64,000 nucleotides of DNA from Elizabethkingia miricola. GTDB taxonomy: Bacteria; Bacteroidota; Bacteroidia; Flavobacteriales; Weeksellaceae. This document shows positions 27,101 to 35,617 of the stretch, one piece after another. Within the stretch, counting starts at the first letter, position 1, and each line of letters opens with the position of its first letter. The notes under the pieces are model-generated. The model did not search any database. It was given only the letters and a program-made list of their open reading frames with translations, and was not told the DNA's origin. Position numbers and translations under genes: made by a program. The DNA lies in contig NZ_LSGQ01000007.1 of the NCBI RefSeq assembly GCF_001675285.1, positions 186,001-250,000 of the forward strand, written 5' to 3'.

Positions 27101-28936
27101 GTTGAGGCAATTAAAATGAGTGGGCAGGATGTAGGTAATCTTGTATTAAATGCTAAAAACAGCAATGCTGTAAATGTTTATGATATCGACGCACATATTG
27201 CATCGGACTCCGGAGTATTGGGGGATAATAATCTGGCTCTTCACGGAACAATTAATAACAATACACCTTCTCCAACATTAGACCTTACAACATCGTTAAA
27301 AGATTTTAATATCGCATTTGCCGGAGAATTTGTAAAGAGTCTTTTTTCTAACCTGAGAGGTAAAGCCAATGGTGAAGTGAAAATATCGGGTCCACTGAGT
27401 AATGTTGATTATTCTGGAGATATTTCAATGACCGGACTTGGATTCAAATTTATCTTTACAGGTGTAGACTACAATTTTGCAGATGCGGTAATTCCGGTTT
27501 CCAAAGGTCTGGTTATTCTGGACGGACTTAAAGTAAATGATGGAAGAGCTAATTCTTCCGGAACTATAGCAGGAGCTATTAATTTTGAAAACCTTTCATC
27601 ACTAGGAATCAACCTTATTATACAGGCAGACGATTTATTATTGTTGAATACTTCTCAAAAAGATTTCGATACTTTCTGGGGACGAGTTACCGCAAAAGGG
27701 ATTATCAACATTTCAGGTTTATCTTCAAAATTAAACATAGATGCCAAGGCTGCCGTTCTTGGCGGCAGCGAATTTACACTGAATACCAGTACAGCGTCTT
27801 CGGTTGAAGAGTTTAAGATGCTGAGGTTCCTTAAGGTAGACGAAAAAACAGGTGAAGTTTCTATAGAACAAAAAGTAAACTCAGGAGCCAATATGAACAT
27901 TGGTCTGATCCTGGATGTGGATAAAAACTCTACAGTAAATGTACTGGTGGGAGATAATGTTGGGAATATTAGCGTCAGAGGTATGGCCAATAACCTTAGA
28001 TTCAATATGAACCGTACCGGAATGATGTCTATGAATGGAGTTTATGCAGTAGATAATGGTACGTTTGTTTCTAAAGCGATCCTGGAAAGAACATTCCAGA
28101 TTCAGAAGGGAAGCAGTATCTCGTGGGACGGAAATGTAATGAACCCGGATCTGAATATTGTGGCAAATTACTACAGAGTTGTTACCAATCTTGGGGAATA
28201 CCTTACTGTAGGAAAGCTTCAGCCTACGAATGTTGAATTGCAGATTAAGATTAAAAACAAAATGCAAGAGCTGAACCGACAAGGTGCTATTGCTATGGAT
28301 ATTATATTACCGGATGCTTCCAGTCAGATTCGCGAAGCTTTGGCTTCTAAACTAAATACAGAAGACGAGAAGATTAAGCAGATCGGTTCGGTACTTATTA
28401 TGAACAGCTTCAACGTAACCTCTTCTTTAGATGGAGTTACGATAGGGAATGCAGCGGTATCTACAGGCTACAGTATGCTGTTCAAAAATCTGGCATCAGT
28501 ATTTAATGCTATTAGTAACGATTTCCAGATCGATATGGATTATATTAAAGGAGATCAGGCATCCAATACAGGAGACCGTGCCAATACAAGTGTTAATCTA
28601 ACCCTTTCTCCGCGTGTGAAAATTAAAACAGGTATTGGTATTCCGATTACCCGTACTGCAGATGTACAGAACAATTACCTTTCTGGTGAAGGCTCTATAG
28701 AGTACGATGTTTCCAAGGCAAATGATGGAAGTCTCGTTCTTCATGCTTATTCCAAACCAGCCAATATTGGACTTGTGGTAGGATCTAACGCCAGTGATAA
28801 TCAGAGTTATGGAGCCGGTGTAGCTTATACCAGAAGTTTTAATAAGTTCAGTGAACTATTTGGAAAAAAGAAAAATAAAGAGAAGAAGAAGAATAAAACT
28901 GACACCAAAGCCGTTCAGGATTCTATAAGAAAGTAA
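24188..28936 (+). CDS. TamB-like envelope translocation/assembly protein
   Basis: 1582 residues. There is a cytoplasmic amphipathic N-terminus of about 55 residues, one membrane helix (about 58-82, LLLYLFYIGLGIVGLFFIIVS), then a very long periplasmic stretch of beta-strand repeats. The C-terminal TamB/DUF490 domain lies at about 1150-1500, and a basic tail follows. Proteins of this family bridge inner and outer membrane, aid outer membrane protein assembly and are implicated in lipid transport. Bacteroidota forms are often near this length. It is monocistronic, and no promoter was found because its upstream region is tsaD coding sequence. Confidence 0.93.
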   Translation: MANLENNKDNNEKPIEKQIGKAVDKTIDTVSKAVDDAEHFAEDVAKQAIEDASHYSWWAKLLLYLFYIGLGIVGLFFIIVSLPVTKDWAATKALGSLNKDFGIEISKKNVELNIFGDVTIEGLEIKDHRGFPFIKAKEYRASSDWFSLLDIGKTNTLAFKSMVLKNADVKVITYKGDSIDNFNRFISKFDDGKPRNPNKPIFQLRSRVQILDSKISIVNQNHTGEEAKWLTADHFNLTAPLLKVKGPDVSARINNMTFQTVRWGKKHLVETFSTDFSLTKEKLTFKDLTLNTDHSLLMGDLVLNLDKKTHFADFTNKVFWNMTLKQGSQVSGYDISYFVDRWDNYIPINISGQMDGPLNKFTLKNFLVRGKDVKVQTSKMQVKDLLKGKYHITTDQMSADFTYPDLRAMLPKFISGKMGNFADVFQNIKFNGKADVDPHRVIASGNLITGIGQAEIKSVTLSDYSSKDPKYVGDIFVKDLNVTAFTKNKDVGLITGNINVNGQGFDVNTLSLQTKSDIQRIQIMGKDVHNLSLDGNLAQRKYDGLIVINDDQIKGNVKGLIDFSTKRIQADVKSEIEYLNLNYFGNNANANASVSGIFDGKISMTDINDLNLDASLENLKFTSSDQKFEIPNANVKAFFDNGNRIIDVDAPGAAKGKVVGRFNLGDLAGMAQSGLGNVLVGYLPKKIYKGQNFDLEFDVQQKLISYFLPDVYIPSGAHIKGAYIGDTNDLNLDADVPSLRYVMTKKEEIKEADRALARLNPQYKIEEKAVVTDSAVVDSIHLKINTALHQEQILANIQKIKYDKNIVRNIVLKGTNEDDKILHIASTFKVGNESQDASGKLKEYAVNLNQVTDPNGDIAVRFEPTSVKLNKDTWSVDTSAELNHSIVYRKKQGDFLVSNLRLFSEESSILINGMFKGGKDFDTEIKLDNLQLAKVLAFLPGENSMDIRGIANGSAKIKMNKNDLQPIVDIKVEAIKMSGQDVGNLVLNAKNSNAVNVYDIDAHIASDSGVLGDNNLALHGTINNNTPSPTLDLTTSLKDFNIAFAGEFVKSLFSNLRGKANGEVKISGPLSNVDYSGDISMTGLGFKFIFTGVDYNFADAVIPVSKGLVILDGLKVNDGRANSSGTIAGAINFENLSSLGINLIIQADDLLLLNTSQKDFDTFWGRVTAKGIINISGLSSKLNIDAKAAVLGGSEFTLNTSTASSVEEFKMLRFLKVDEKTGEVSIEQKVNSGANMNIGLILDVDKNSTVNVLVGDNVGNISVRGMANNLRFNMNRTGMMSMNGVYAVDNGTFVSKAILERTFQIQKGSSISWDGNVMNPDLNIVANYYRVVTNLGEYLTVGKLQPTNVELQIKIKNKMQELNRQGAIAMDIILPDASSQIREALASKLNTEDEKIKQIGSVLIMNSFNVTSSLDGVTIGNAAVSTGYSMLFKNLASVFNAISNDFQIDMDYIKGDQASNTGDRANTSVNLTLSPRVKIKTGIGIPITRTADVQNNYLSGEGSIEYDVSKANDGSLVLHAYSKPANIGLVVGSNASDNQSYGAGVAYTRSFNKFSELFGKKKNKEKKKNKTDTKAVQDSIRK

Positions 28937-29008
28937 CGTATCTATTTTGTTGTTTTTATCGTAATTGATTTTTTATAGTGCATATATATTAAAAATCGTT
29001 AAAGTTTT

Positions 29009-29036
29009 TTGTTTAAAGTATATTTTCTTAAATTTG
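29009..29036 (+). promoter_or_regulatory. Promoter of the Lrp/AsnC gene
   Basis: TTG at 29009-29011, 17 bases, TAAATTTG at 29029-29036. This is an exact flavobacterial consensus, giving a leader of about 42 bases. Confidence 0.75.
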
Positions 29037-29083
29037 CATTATAAATAAAGAATAATATTTTTTTTTAAATTAAAATAAAAATT

Positions 29084-29551
29084 ATGAACTATCAATTGGA
29101 CGAAATAGACAACAAGATTCTTGGCTATTTAGTTGCAAATACGAGAATGCCTTTTACAGAAATTGCAAAATTAATGGATGTTTCTGCGGGGACTATTCAC
29201 GTAAGAGTTAAGAAGATGGAAGATGCAGGAATTATCCTGGGATCTTCTCTGAATATAGACTATGGGAAATTGGATTACCATTTTACTGCGTTTATCGGTA
29301 TCCTGCTTACAAAGTCTAACAGAACGCAGGAGGTGTTAAAGGAATTAGCAAAAATCCCTAATGTTGTGGAGGCGAGTGTTATTTCTGGAAAATATAACAT
29401 TTTTATTAAAATAAGAGCTAAAAACACAGATGACGCTAAGCGCATTATTTATCAAATCGATGATATTGCAGATGTTATGCGTACAGAAAGTATGATTTCT
29501 ATGGAAGAATACTTAAGTGATAAAAATCGTCTTATTCAGGCAATTATTTAA
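29084..29551 (+). CDS. Lrp/AsnC-family transcriptional regulator
   Basis: 155 residues: an N-terminal winged helix (LDEIDNKILGYLVANTRMPFTEIAKLMDVSAGTIHVRVKKM) and a C-terminal RAM ligand domain. Such proteins act as dimers or octamers and respond to amino acids. It is monocistronic with its own promoter and terminator. Confidence 0.95.
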   Translation: MNYQLDEIDNKILGYLVANTRMPFTEIAKLMDVSAGTIHVRVKKMEDAGIILGSSLNIDYGKLDYHFTAFIGILLTKSNRTQEVLKELAKIPNVVEASVISGKYNIFIKIRAKNTDDAKRIIYQIDDIADVMRTESMISMEEYLSDKNRLIQAII

Positions 29552-29577
29552 AACTTTATTTAATAAATTTACAGTAC

Positions 29578-29609
29578 AAAAGCTTTTGAATTTTCAAAAG
29601 CTTTTTTAT
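29578..29609 (+). terminator. Terminator of the Lrp/AsnC gene
   Basis: 13-bp stem AAAAGCTTTTGAA with TTCAAAAGCTTTT, 2-base centre, followed by T-run. Confidence 0.85.
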
Positions 29610-29620
29610 TATTATTTTAT

Positions 29621-30004
29621 ATGGAAGAACAGGACTATTTCGAAAACGAACATGAGCCAAAACGCGGAACCCCTTTTTATTTAATATTGGGAGTTTTATT
29701 GTTATTATTGATTAATAATCTCAATGTAGATTATATGACAGTAGGAATGAAAGAACAAATGCAGATACCACAATGGTATATTACCTTGCTGTTTAGTCTG
29801 GATGCTCTGGCTATTTTGTCATTAGTAGGGATTTATTACTTCAGAAAAATTGCAGTTTACTTGTTTCCTGTGCTCATTATGATCCACTTTATTATTCACC
29901 TGAACTATCTGATGACATTCCTGTATACAGATGTATTTATGATGTTCTTTTTTATTGGAGTAGGTCTGTTGGTATTTATTCCGAAGTGGAGATCTTTTAA
30001 ATAG
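29621..30004 (+). CDS. Small integral membrane protein
   Basis: 127 residues. After an acidic N-terminal tail come four predicted membrane helices (near residues 20-36, 51-72, 77-97 and 103-122). It resembles DUF2569-like proteins in size and helix order, but I am not certain. The function is unknown. It is close behind the Lrp terminator. Confidence 0.75.
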   Translation: MEEQDYFENEHEPKRGTPFYLILGVLLLLLINNLNVDYMTVGMKEQMQIPQWYITLLFSLDALAILSLVGIYYFRKIAVYLFPVLIMIHFIIHLNYLMTFLYTDVFMMFFFIGVGLLVFIPKWRSFK

Positions 30005-30059
30005 TCTTCCGATAACATATTGGCATCTTCGATCACTTTAAACCCCCAAAGTATTTGCT

Positions 30060-30404
30060 ATGAGAAAGTTTTTTGTATTTGTTACGGTTTTTAGCAGTTT
30101 GTTGTTTTTTGCAAAAAATGATGTGCCTAAACCATATCCATCTTTTAATAGAAACATTAAAATAGTTGCCGGGCAAAAATATGCTTATGCAGAGGTTGTT
30201 TTTCAGCATTATTATAAAGATAAAACATGGGTGAACGGTAAATATGTTAGTGATAATATAAGGGCAGATATTTCCAAAACGACCAGTCCGTCGCAAGCTC
30301 TTGATATTATGGGCGAAAATGGCTGGGAGCTCACAACTTCATTCACCCGGAATTTTGACGGTGGGTACGAATATTACTATTATTTTAAGAAAGCGATTAA
30401 TTAG
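30060..30404 (+). CDS. Small secreted protein
   Basis: 114 residues with a signal peptide (MRKFFVFVTVFSSLLFFAKN). The mature part is rich in Lys and Tyr and ends GYEYYYYFKKAIN. The ENGWELTTSF segment resembles the small DUF4177-like fold, but this is weak. The function is unknown. Confidence 0.65.
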   Translation: MRKFFVFVTVFSSLLFFAKNDVPKPYPSFNRNIKIVAGQKYAYAEVVFQHYYKDKTWVNGKYVSDNIRADISKTTSPSQALDIMGENGWELTTSFTRNFDGGYEYYYYFKKAIN

Positions 30405-30439
30405 GCTGTAATTTTTTGCACCATTAGCTTACCAGCTGT

Positions 30440-32296
30440 TTACAGGATTTTATCCGGATCCGTATTGCCTAAGATCGCTGAAAAGAAAGTATCGAGATCA
30501 GTATCTTCATCCAGTCCAAACTTCTTTTTCAGGCGGTATTTTGCCATTCTTACACTCTTTGGCTCCACATGTAACAGATGGGCTATTTGTTTTGTATCCA
30601 TTCCCAGATAGATATAAGAACAATATTTTAAATCTAGCGCCGTAAGTCTTTGCAGCGCTTTTTCACTGATACTTCTAAAGAAATCCGGATGCACTTCCTG
30701 AATTCTGAATTTAGCTTTTTCAAAATCCTTGTCTACAAGACCTACTTCTTTTACTACCTGATTAATATTGATATCTGTATCCGATAATCGGGTTTGTAAT
30801 TGCTGAAGGACTTCATTTTTGTGCTGAAGATGCAGATGGTTGGCCAGTACTTCGGTTTGTAATTTCTGTTGCTGCAAGGTCAGCAATTCTTGTTCAGCTT
30901 TTAGCCTCGCTTGCTCTTCTTTTTCCAATTTTACCTGTATTTCGGCTTCATTTTTTTCTGTATTCAGCTGTTTTTCTCTTACCAGAGAATACCTGAGTCG
31001 GAAATGATAGGATCGGAACATAAAGAAAGCACCGGTTAAGCCAATGCATCCCAGTATAATATATAATAGTTTTTGCTTTTCCAGGGATTTTACTTCTTGC
31101 TCTTTCTTATCGGATTGGTATTGTGCTTCCAGCCTTTTCACATTGGCAGCTTCATCTTCATTAAACTGCTCTACACTATATTTTGTTACCTTTTTCTGAT
31201 ATTCCAGTGCTTTTGCCAGGTTTCCTTTCTTCTCATATAATTCTGCCAAGTCATTTACAATCTGTATCATGATATAATAATAGACTGGTGACTGCGTTAG
31301 TAAAATTGTTTCTGCCTGCAGAAGATATTTTTCCGCCTTATCGAGATCGTTATCCCGTGTTGCAAGATTAGCGAGCATACCAAATCCTCCAGCCTGTATA
31401 GATTGTGGTTTTGTTGTATGTATCGAAGCGTTTAGAGCCTCACCAATGTTATATTCTATTTGTTTGCGAAGGTCGTCTGTTAGTTCAGGAAAGTATTTCA
31501 GCAGGTAACTGGCTGTATTATTTCGGGCGATAGCATAAGTGTAATCGGATACCTGTCCCGGAAACTCGTTATACAAAGCAGCCGCTTTTTCGGAATTATT
31601 CATAATAGCTTTCAGGTCTTCCCGGCTGTTTGTTTTTTCATATTGATAGGTATATGCAGTTGCCAGCGCAGAATAAGCATTGCTTAGCTGATTTTTGTTA
31701 CCGGATTTTTCAGCCTGTTCTATACTTTTTCGGGCATATTTAAAACTGTTTTTCAAATCATTCCAGGTGGTATAGGTACCATACAGCAAATAGTATAGTC
31801 TGAATTCAAGCATTGGGTCACCTTCTGTTTTTTCCAGTAAGGACAGGCTTTTCAGAATGTATGTTACTGATTTTTTATACTCGTAGAGCGAGTGCGTATA
31901 ATAGGCAGGTAAAAAGCTGGCATATGCCTGTGCTATTTTATTAGTGGTTTTGGAGGCACTTGTAGAGGCGGAATCTATATAAGGCTGTACCTGATCATAT
32001 TTCTCCAGATTACACATTATAATTCCTTGGAAAACATGGGCTTTTGTTATTGCCAGCAGATTATCTGATGTTCTGGCAAGTTTTAGGTATTGCTTGTTAT
32101 AATCGGAAGCCTTATCATATTGCTGTTCGTTCCTGTATTTTTCAATAACAAGTTCATAAACTTTTAGCTTTTCAGCAACAGTTAGTTGTTCCGTTTTTAA
32201 TCGGTTAACCAGGCTATCTGTATAGATGTTTTTTGCTTTTACAGAATGGAACAAAAGAATACAGAATAATAGTATCAGATAAAATTTCCCTTTCAT
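30440..32296 (-). CDS. TPR-containing membrane regulator with LuxR-type helix-turn-helix
   Basis: 618 residues: a signal peptide, TPR repeats over about residues 30-390, a membrane helix (about 411-430, LLYIILGCIGLTGAFFMF), a coiled coil (about 440-500), and a C-terminal HTH (YLGMDTKQIAHLLHVEPKSVRMAKYRLKKKFG). This is the same design as other flavobacterial TPR-LuxR proteins. It is divergent from the operon at 32613-35556, with three phased TCTGTAGT repeats in the shared region, so it may regulate that operon (inference). Confidence 0.88.
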   Translation of the reverse strand: MKGKFYLILLFCILLFHSVKAKNIYTDSLVNRLKTEQLTVAEKLKVYELVIEKYRNEQQYDKASDYNKQYLKLARTSDNLLAITKAHVFQGIIMCNLEKYDQVQPYIDSASTSASKTTNKIAQAYASFLPAYYTHSLYEYKKSVTYILKSLSLLEKTEGDPMLEFRLYYLLYGTYTTWNDLKNSFKYARKSIEQAEKSGNKNQLSNAYSALATAYTYQYEKTNSREDLKAIMNNSEKAAALYNEFPGQVSDYTYAIARNNTASYLLKYFPELTDDLRKQIEYNIGEALNASIHTTKPQSIQAGGFGMLANLATRDNDLDKAEKYLLQAETILLTQSPVYYYIMIQIVNDLAELYEKKGNLAKALEYQKKVTKYSVEQFNEDEAANVKRLEAQYQSDKKEQEVKSLEKQKLLYIILGCIGLTGAFFMFRSYHFRLRYSLVREKQLNTEKNEAEIQVKLEKEEQARLKAEQELLTLQQQKLQTEVLANHLHLQHKNEVLQQLQTRLSDTDININQVVKEVGLVDKDFEKAKFRIQEVHPDFFRSISEKALQRLTALDLKYCSYIYLGMDTKQIAHLLHVEPKSVRMAKYRLKKKFGLDEDTDLDTFFSAILGNTDPDKIL

Positions 32297-32612
32297 TAAA
32301 CAAATGCTTTATTAATAATGTGTTCAGATTCTGTATTATTTTTTATAGAAGTCTTCGGTTTGGTTATAATTTTAATAAAAGTAACAAAAATCCACAGCCT
32401 ACCCAATTATATCACAACTAAATGTGTTTTTCAATTTATTGTTATTCAGTTTATTACAAAATCTGTAGTCACTCTGTAGTCGTCTGCTTTTTTATGGTAG
32501 CTGTTCTGTAGTAGCTGTAAAATTGATTTTACTATTCCGATTGTACAATTTTGTCACAGTCAACAGTAAAACACAAAACAACATATTTTATTAACCTTTA
32601 ATCAATTTTATT
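32297..32612. other. Divergent regulatory region with TCTGTAGT repeats
   Basis: 316 bases. TCTGTAGT occurs at 32462-32469, 32473-32480 and 32505-32512, that is 11 and 32 bp apart (one and about three helical turns). It lies between a TPR-LuxR regulator gene and the operon starting at 32613. No gene was found in it. Confidence 0.6.
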
Positions 32613-32933
32613 ATGGACAACAAAACTTTATCAGTCATTTCGTACATCACTTTTATCGGATGGATCATATCTTTTGTTATGGGAAAAGATAATGCCAACA
32701 GTTTGCTGAAATACCATCTTCGCCAGTCTTTGGGATTGGTCATCTTTAGTATTGTACTGAGTATAGCACTTCAGATTATCATAAGTATTTCAGGGCTCTA
32801 TATCTTAGGCTATCTGGGGCTTATAAATTTTGCATTGATGATTATTGGAATTATCAACGCAGCAAATGAAACTGAAAAGCCATTACCATTAATTGGGAAA
32901 ATGTTCGAAGATAAATTCGCATTTGTAGGCTAA
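32613..32933 (+). CDS. DUF4870-like membrane protein
   Basis: 106 residues with three or four helices (ISYITFIGWIISFVMG, LGLVIFSIVLSIALQIIISI, LGLINFALMIIGIINA). The YHLRQSLGL motif between helices one and two and the terminal EKPLPLIGKMF motif are typical of the DUF4870/TIC20-like family. It is the first gene of the six-gene operon. Confidence 0.8.
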   Translation: MDNKTLSVISYITFIGWIISFVMGKDNANSLLKYHLRQSLGLVIFSIVLSIALQIIISISGLYILGYLGLINFALMIIGIINAANETEKPLPLIGKMFEDKFAFVG

Positions 32934-32970
32934 GCAAAAATATTCCTGCATTTAAAGTAACTATATAAAT

Positions 32971-33432
32971 ATGTCGGTCTATAAACATTTGAAAAAAGAT
33001 GGTACCGGGTATCTTGTAAAACAATATCCTTCGCTCCAGCATGTGATAGTACTGGCGTGGATACTCATTGGTCTTGTTCTGATAATTAATACCAGTTACT
33101 TTAAAACGGGTATTGTAATATTTGTATTGTCATTGCTCATTACAATATTAACTTTTCGGGGACCTCAGATTTATATAGATATCAGTAAAGAAATAATTAC
33201 TGTAAAACATGGTTTCAGACAGAATCAGTATGATTTAAAATATTTTGAAGGATTTGAACTGCAAAGTTTTGTGCTGATGGGTTTCATTCCGATAGGCAGT
33301 TATTTGTATGCTAACTTTAAAGATGTACCTAAAATAAAACGTCCGGCAATATCACAATCTTTTGGTAAAAAAACAATGCAGGAAGTATATAATGAGTTAG
33401 AAGAATTGATAAACAATAAAAACACACAATAA
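32971..33432 (+). CDS. Two-TM protein with PH-like C-terminal domain (paralogue A)
   Basis: 153 residues: two close membrane helices (about 27-62) followed by a beta-rich soluble part (IYIDISKEIITVKHGFRQNQYDLKYFEGFEL) and a C-terminal helix. It shares architecture and the pattern I-D-x-x-x-x-x-x-T-x-K-H-G with the protein at 34592. The layout resembles bacterial PH-domain membrane proteins (YcxB/DUF304-like), but the family is uncertain. It is 37 bases after the preceding gene and 3 bases before the next. Confidence 0.72.
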   Translation: MSVYKHLKKDGTGYLVKQYPSLQHVIVLAWILIGLVLIINTSYFKTGIVIFVLSLLITILTFRGPQIYIDISKEIITVKHGFRQNQYDLKYFEGFELQSFVLMGFIPIGSYLYANFKDVPKIKRPAISQSFGKKTMQEVYNELEELINNKNTQ

Positions 33433-33435
33433 GGA

Positions 33436-34383
33436 ATGAAAAAAATAACAATTGCAGCAGGTATTTTTATACTCACATTTACTGCTACATCCTGTGACAA
33501 AATAAAAGAAAAGTTATCACAACAGGACAAAACCACCAGGGTAAATCCATTTAGTGTTGATTCCGGAAACGAGAGCCAGGATATTATTGCTTTCAATAAT
33601 AAAATAGTAAAAATGGATAAAGCACAGGCAGACTATATAAAAAGCTTTGAAGAAGGTTTAACCAGTATGGATGATTTTGTTAAAAATGCTTTGGCAAATC
33701 CAAATGCTATGCGTTTCACTCCCGTATCTACACCCATCTCTACATTTATTGCTCTTGAAGAAATAAAAGCACCAAAAGTATTAGGAGGCGAATACCAGAA
33801 GTTAGCGGATAAAATGATCAGCACATTTAAAGATCTAAAAGCGCTGCAGGAAGAACTGTCTGCTTATAAGAATGCTGAAGACTGGAAAGATGATAAAGGG
33901 AAAAAGGTTACTGAGATTAAAGCTAAGGCTGATAAAATTATTGAAGAAAACCGAAATGCTGCAAGTCAGTTATTTACAAAGCTAGAAGATAAAGCTGACA
34001 AGGCAGAGGTAGAAATGTTAAAGAACCACCCGCTTAAACAGCAGATTACCCAATCCAAAGAGATATTAGATCTTACGCAGAAGATTATTGATGATTCTTA
34101 TGATATTAAAGACGAATCTGCATATAAAAAGCTTTTTGCACAGCAATACCAACAATTAGAGAAATTATATAACCGGAATCTTGAGAATAAAATCCCGTCT
34201 GCAGAGAAAAACAAAGAAGCAAGCTATAATTCATTTAACAATGCTGTAAATACTTTTTTGGGGCAAATGCGAATTGTACAGCGCAGTATGAATGAAAATA
34301 ATGAGCAGCTGATGAGTGATCTGGATGACTTAGAAAGAGAAGCTAAAGATGTACTCGGCCGGTATAATTATTTTGTGGATTAA
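33436..34383 (+). CDS. DUF3829-like lipoprotein
   Basis: 315 residues with lipobox TATSC (Cys20), followed by lysine- and glutamate-rich helical sequence. The FNNKIVKMDKAQADYIKSFEEG segment and the final YNYFVD resemble DUF3829 lipoproteins. It probably faces the periplasm as an extended helical bundle. The function is unknown. It lies 3 bases after the two-TM protein gene. Confidence 0.75.
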   Translation: MKKITIAAGIFILTFTATSCDKIKEKLSQQDKTTRVNPFSVDSGNESQDIIAFNNKIVKMDKAQADYIKSFEEGLTSMDDFVKNALANPNAMRFTPVSTPISTFIALEEIKAPKVLGGEYQKLADKMISTFKDLKALQEELSAYKNAEDWKDDKGKKVTEIKAKADKIIEENRNAASQLFTKLEDKADKAEVEMLKNHPLKQQITQSKEILDLTQKIIDDSYDIKDESAYKKLFAQQYQQLEKLYNRNLENKIPSAEKNKEASYNSFNNAVNTFLGQMRIVQRSMNENNEQLMSDLDDLEREAKDVLGRYNYFVD

Positions 34384-34408
34384 ATCAATAGGATATAGTA
34401 AATAAGAG

Positions 34409-34585
34409 ATGAAAAAAATATTAGGCATTATACTTATCATTATAGGCTTTTGTATTACTGTATTAGTGAAAATAGGTCCTTCCGAAAAAACAAAATGGGT
34501 TTTTACTTACGGGGACTTACCAATAATAATTATAGCATTAGCCATTATAGTTCCGGGGTTAATAATCTATAATAAAAACAGATAA
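34409..34585 (+). CDS. 58-residue two-helix membrane peptide
   Basis: Small gene in the 208-base gap between the lipoprotein gene and the next membrane protein gene. It starts MKKILGIILIIIGFCITVLV, has a short polar loop (KIGPSEKTKW), then a second hydrophobic helix (LPIIIIALAIIVPGLIIY) and ends NKNR. It starts 26 bases after the previous stop and ends 6 bases before the next start, which fits a translated operon member. The function is unknown. Confidence 0.7.
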   Translation: MKKILGIILIIIGFCITVLVKIGPSEKTKWVFTYGDLPIIIIALAIIVPGLIIYNKNR

Positions 34586-34591
34586 AACATC

Positions 34592-35038
34592 ATGTATAGA
34601 TTCTATAAAAAAGAAAGTAATCGGTATATTTTCAAAAACCAACCTGTATTGATGTTTATATTGGCTCTTCTTGTCTTTATAATAGCAGGAATGTCTTATA
34701 ATGTTTCTGCAATACTGGGAATTGTTATTGCAGCTGTAGCAGTTATTATCATTATAAATTTTTTTACCAAAAAGTTTATAATCGATATGGATCAACTAAC
34801 GGTTACCGGAAAACACGGAATCTTTATTCCTGAGAGGACATATCCGATATCAGATTTTATAACCTTCGAAGTGATTCATACCAAATATATGGGACTTATT
34901 ACAACCAACCTCATATTGGCGGCTTATTTCCAAGTGGATGGGAAAGAGAAAGTACTCACTGTTGGTCAGGCAGTGACTACAAGAGCTATTCAGCGCTTGC
35001 TTAATGAGACAGAAGATATTATGAAAAGTAAGACGTAA
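34592..35038 (+). CDS. Two-TM protein with PH-like C-terminal domain (paralogue B)
   Basis: 148 residues. Two membrane helices (about 18-52) precede a beta-rich segment (FIIDMDQLTVTGKHGIFIPERTYPISDF) and a C-terminal helix (AIQRLLNETEDIM). It matches the protein at 32971 in helix spacing and in the I-D-x(n)-T-x-K-H-G pattern, so the two are probably old duplicates. Confidence 0.72.
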   Translation: MYRFYKKESNRYIFKNQPVLMFILALLVFIIAGMSYNVSAILGIVIAAVAVIIIINFFTKKFIIDMDQLTVTGKHGIFIPERTYPISDFITFEVIHTKYMGLITTNLILAAYFQVDGKEKVLTVGQAVTTRAIQRLLNETEDIMKSKT

Positions 35039-35043
35039 GTACA

Positions 35044-35556
35044 ATGAATGTATTCGACAGATATCAGTTTAGGGAAAATGGCAGCGAAATCAGCTTTATG
35101 CCCAATTACAATTTTCTTCGCACTTTAGTATGGTGGCTGGTGCTTGGAATTGTTGCTGCCCCTGTTATCTACCTTTGTATGGATTATATGTCGCGGGATA
35201 ATTTTCTTATAGCTCTTATAGTATGGGTACTTTATATGGTCTATTTTGTCTTCGACTTAATATTCAGGATTCCTGTAAAATATATTTTTTATAAATCTGA
35301 AAAGAGTATTTACCATAAAAATATTTTCAGCAGGAAGATTATGAATTTCGATGAGATGACTTATTTTGTAAAAGATGAAGGTGGAGGTTATTGTTATGCT
35401 ATCGGGAAAAAGAAAAAGCAATTTATAAAGAACTACAGAGTAAGTAATTACTTTTCCAATTCAAAATCCTCGCAAAAGATAGAAGATGAATACTTAGAAA
35501 ATATACTTTTCCCTATATTGAAACTAGTAGGAATAGCAGTTGAGAATGAAAAATGA
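35044..35556 (+). CDS. Two-TM protein with PH-like C-terminal domain (paralogue C)
   Basis: 170 residues. Two helices (about 25-80, including VWWLVLGIVAAPVIYL) are followed by a beta-rich part (YIFYKSEKSIYHKNIFSRKIMNFDEM) of the same order as paralogues A and B but more divergent. It is the last gene of the operon; its stop codon lies inside the terminator hairpin. Confidence 0.7.
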   Translation: MNVFDRYQFRENGSEISFMPNYNFLRTLVWWLVLGIVAAPVIYLCMDYMSRDNFLIALIVWVLYMVYFVFDLIFRIPVKYIFYKSEKSIYHKNIFSRKIMNFDEMTYFVKDEGGGYCYAIGKKKKQFIKNYRVSNYFSNSKSSQKIEDEYLENILFPILKLVGIAVENEK

Positions 35557-35583
35557 TTTTACGAAAGTAAAATCATTTTTTTA
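35551..35583 (+). terminator. Operon terminator overlapping the stop codon
   Basis: Perfect 12-bp stem AAATGATTTTAC with GTAAAATCATTT closing on a GAAA tetraloop, followed by more T. The stop codon of the upstream gene (TGA at 35554-35556) is within the 5-prime arm. Confidence 0.85.
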
Positions 35584-35595
35584 TGGAAACTTGTA

Positions 35596-35603
35596 TAACT
35601 TTG
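35596..35603 (+). promoter_or_regulatory. -7 element of the GH3 gene
   Basis: TAACTTTG matches TAnnTTTG, 14 bases before the start codon at 35618. No TTG at the expected position. Confidence 0.5.
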
Positions 35604-35617
35604 TGAAAACTAATAAC

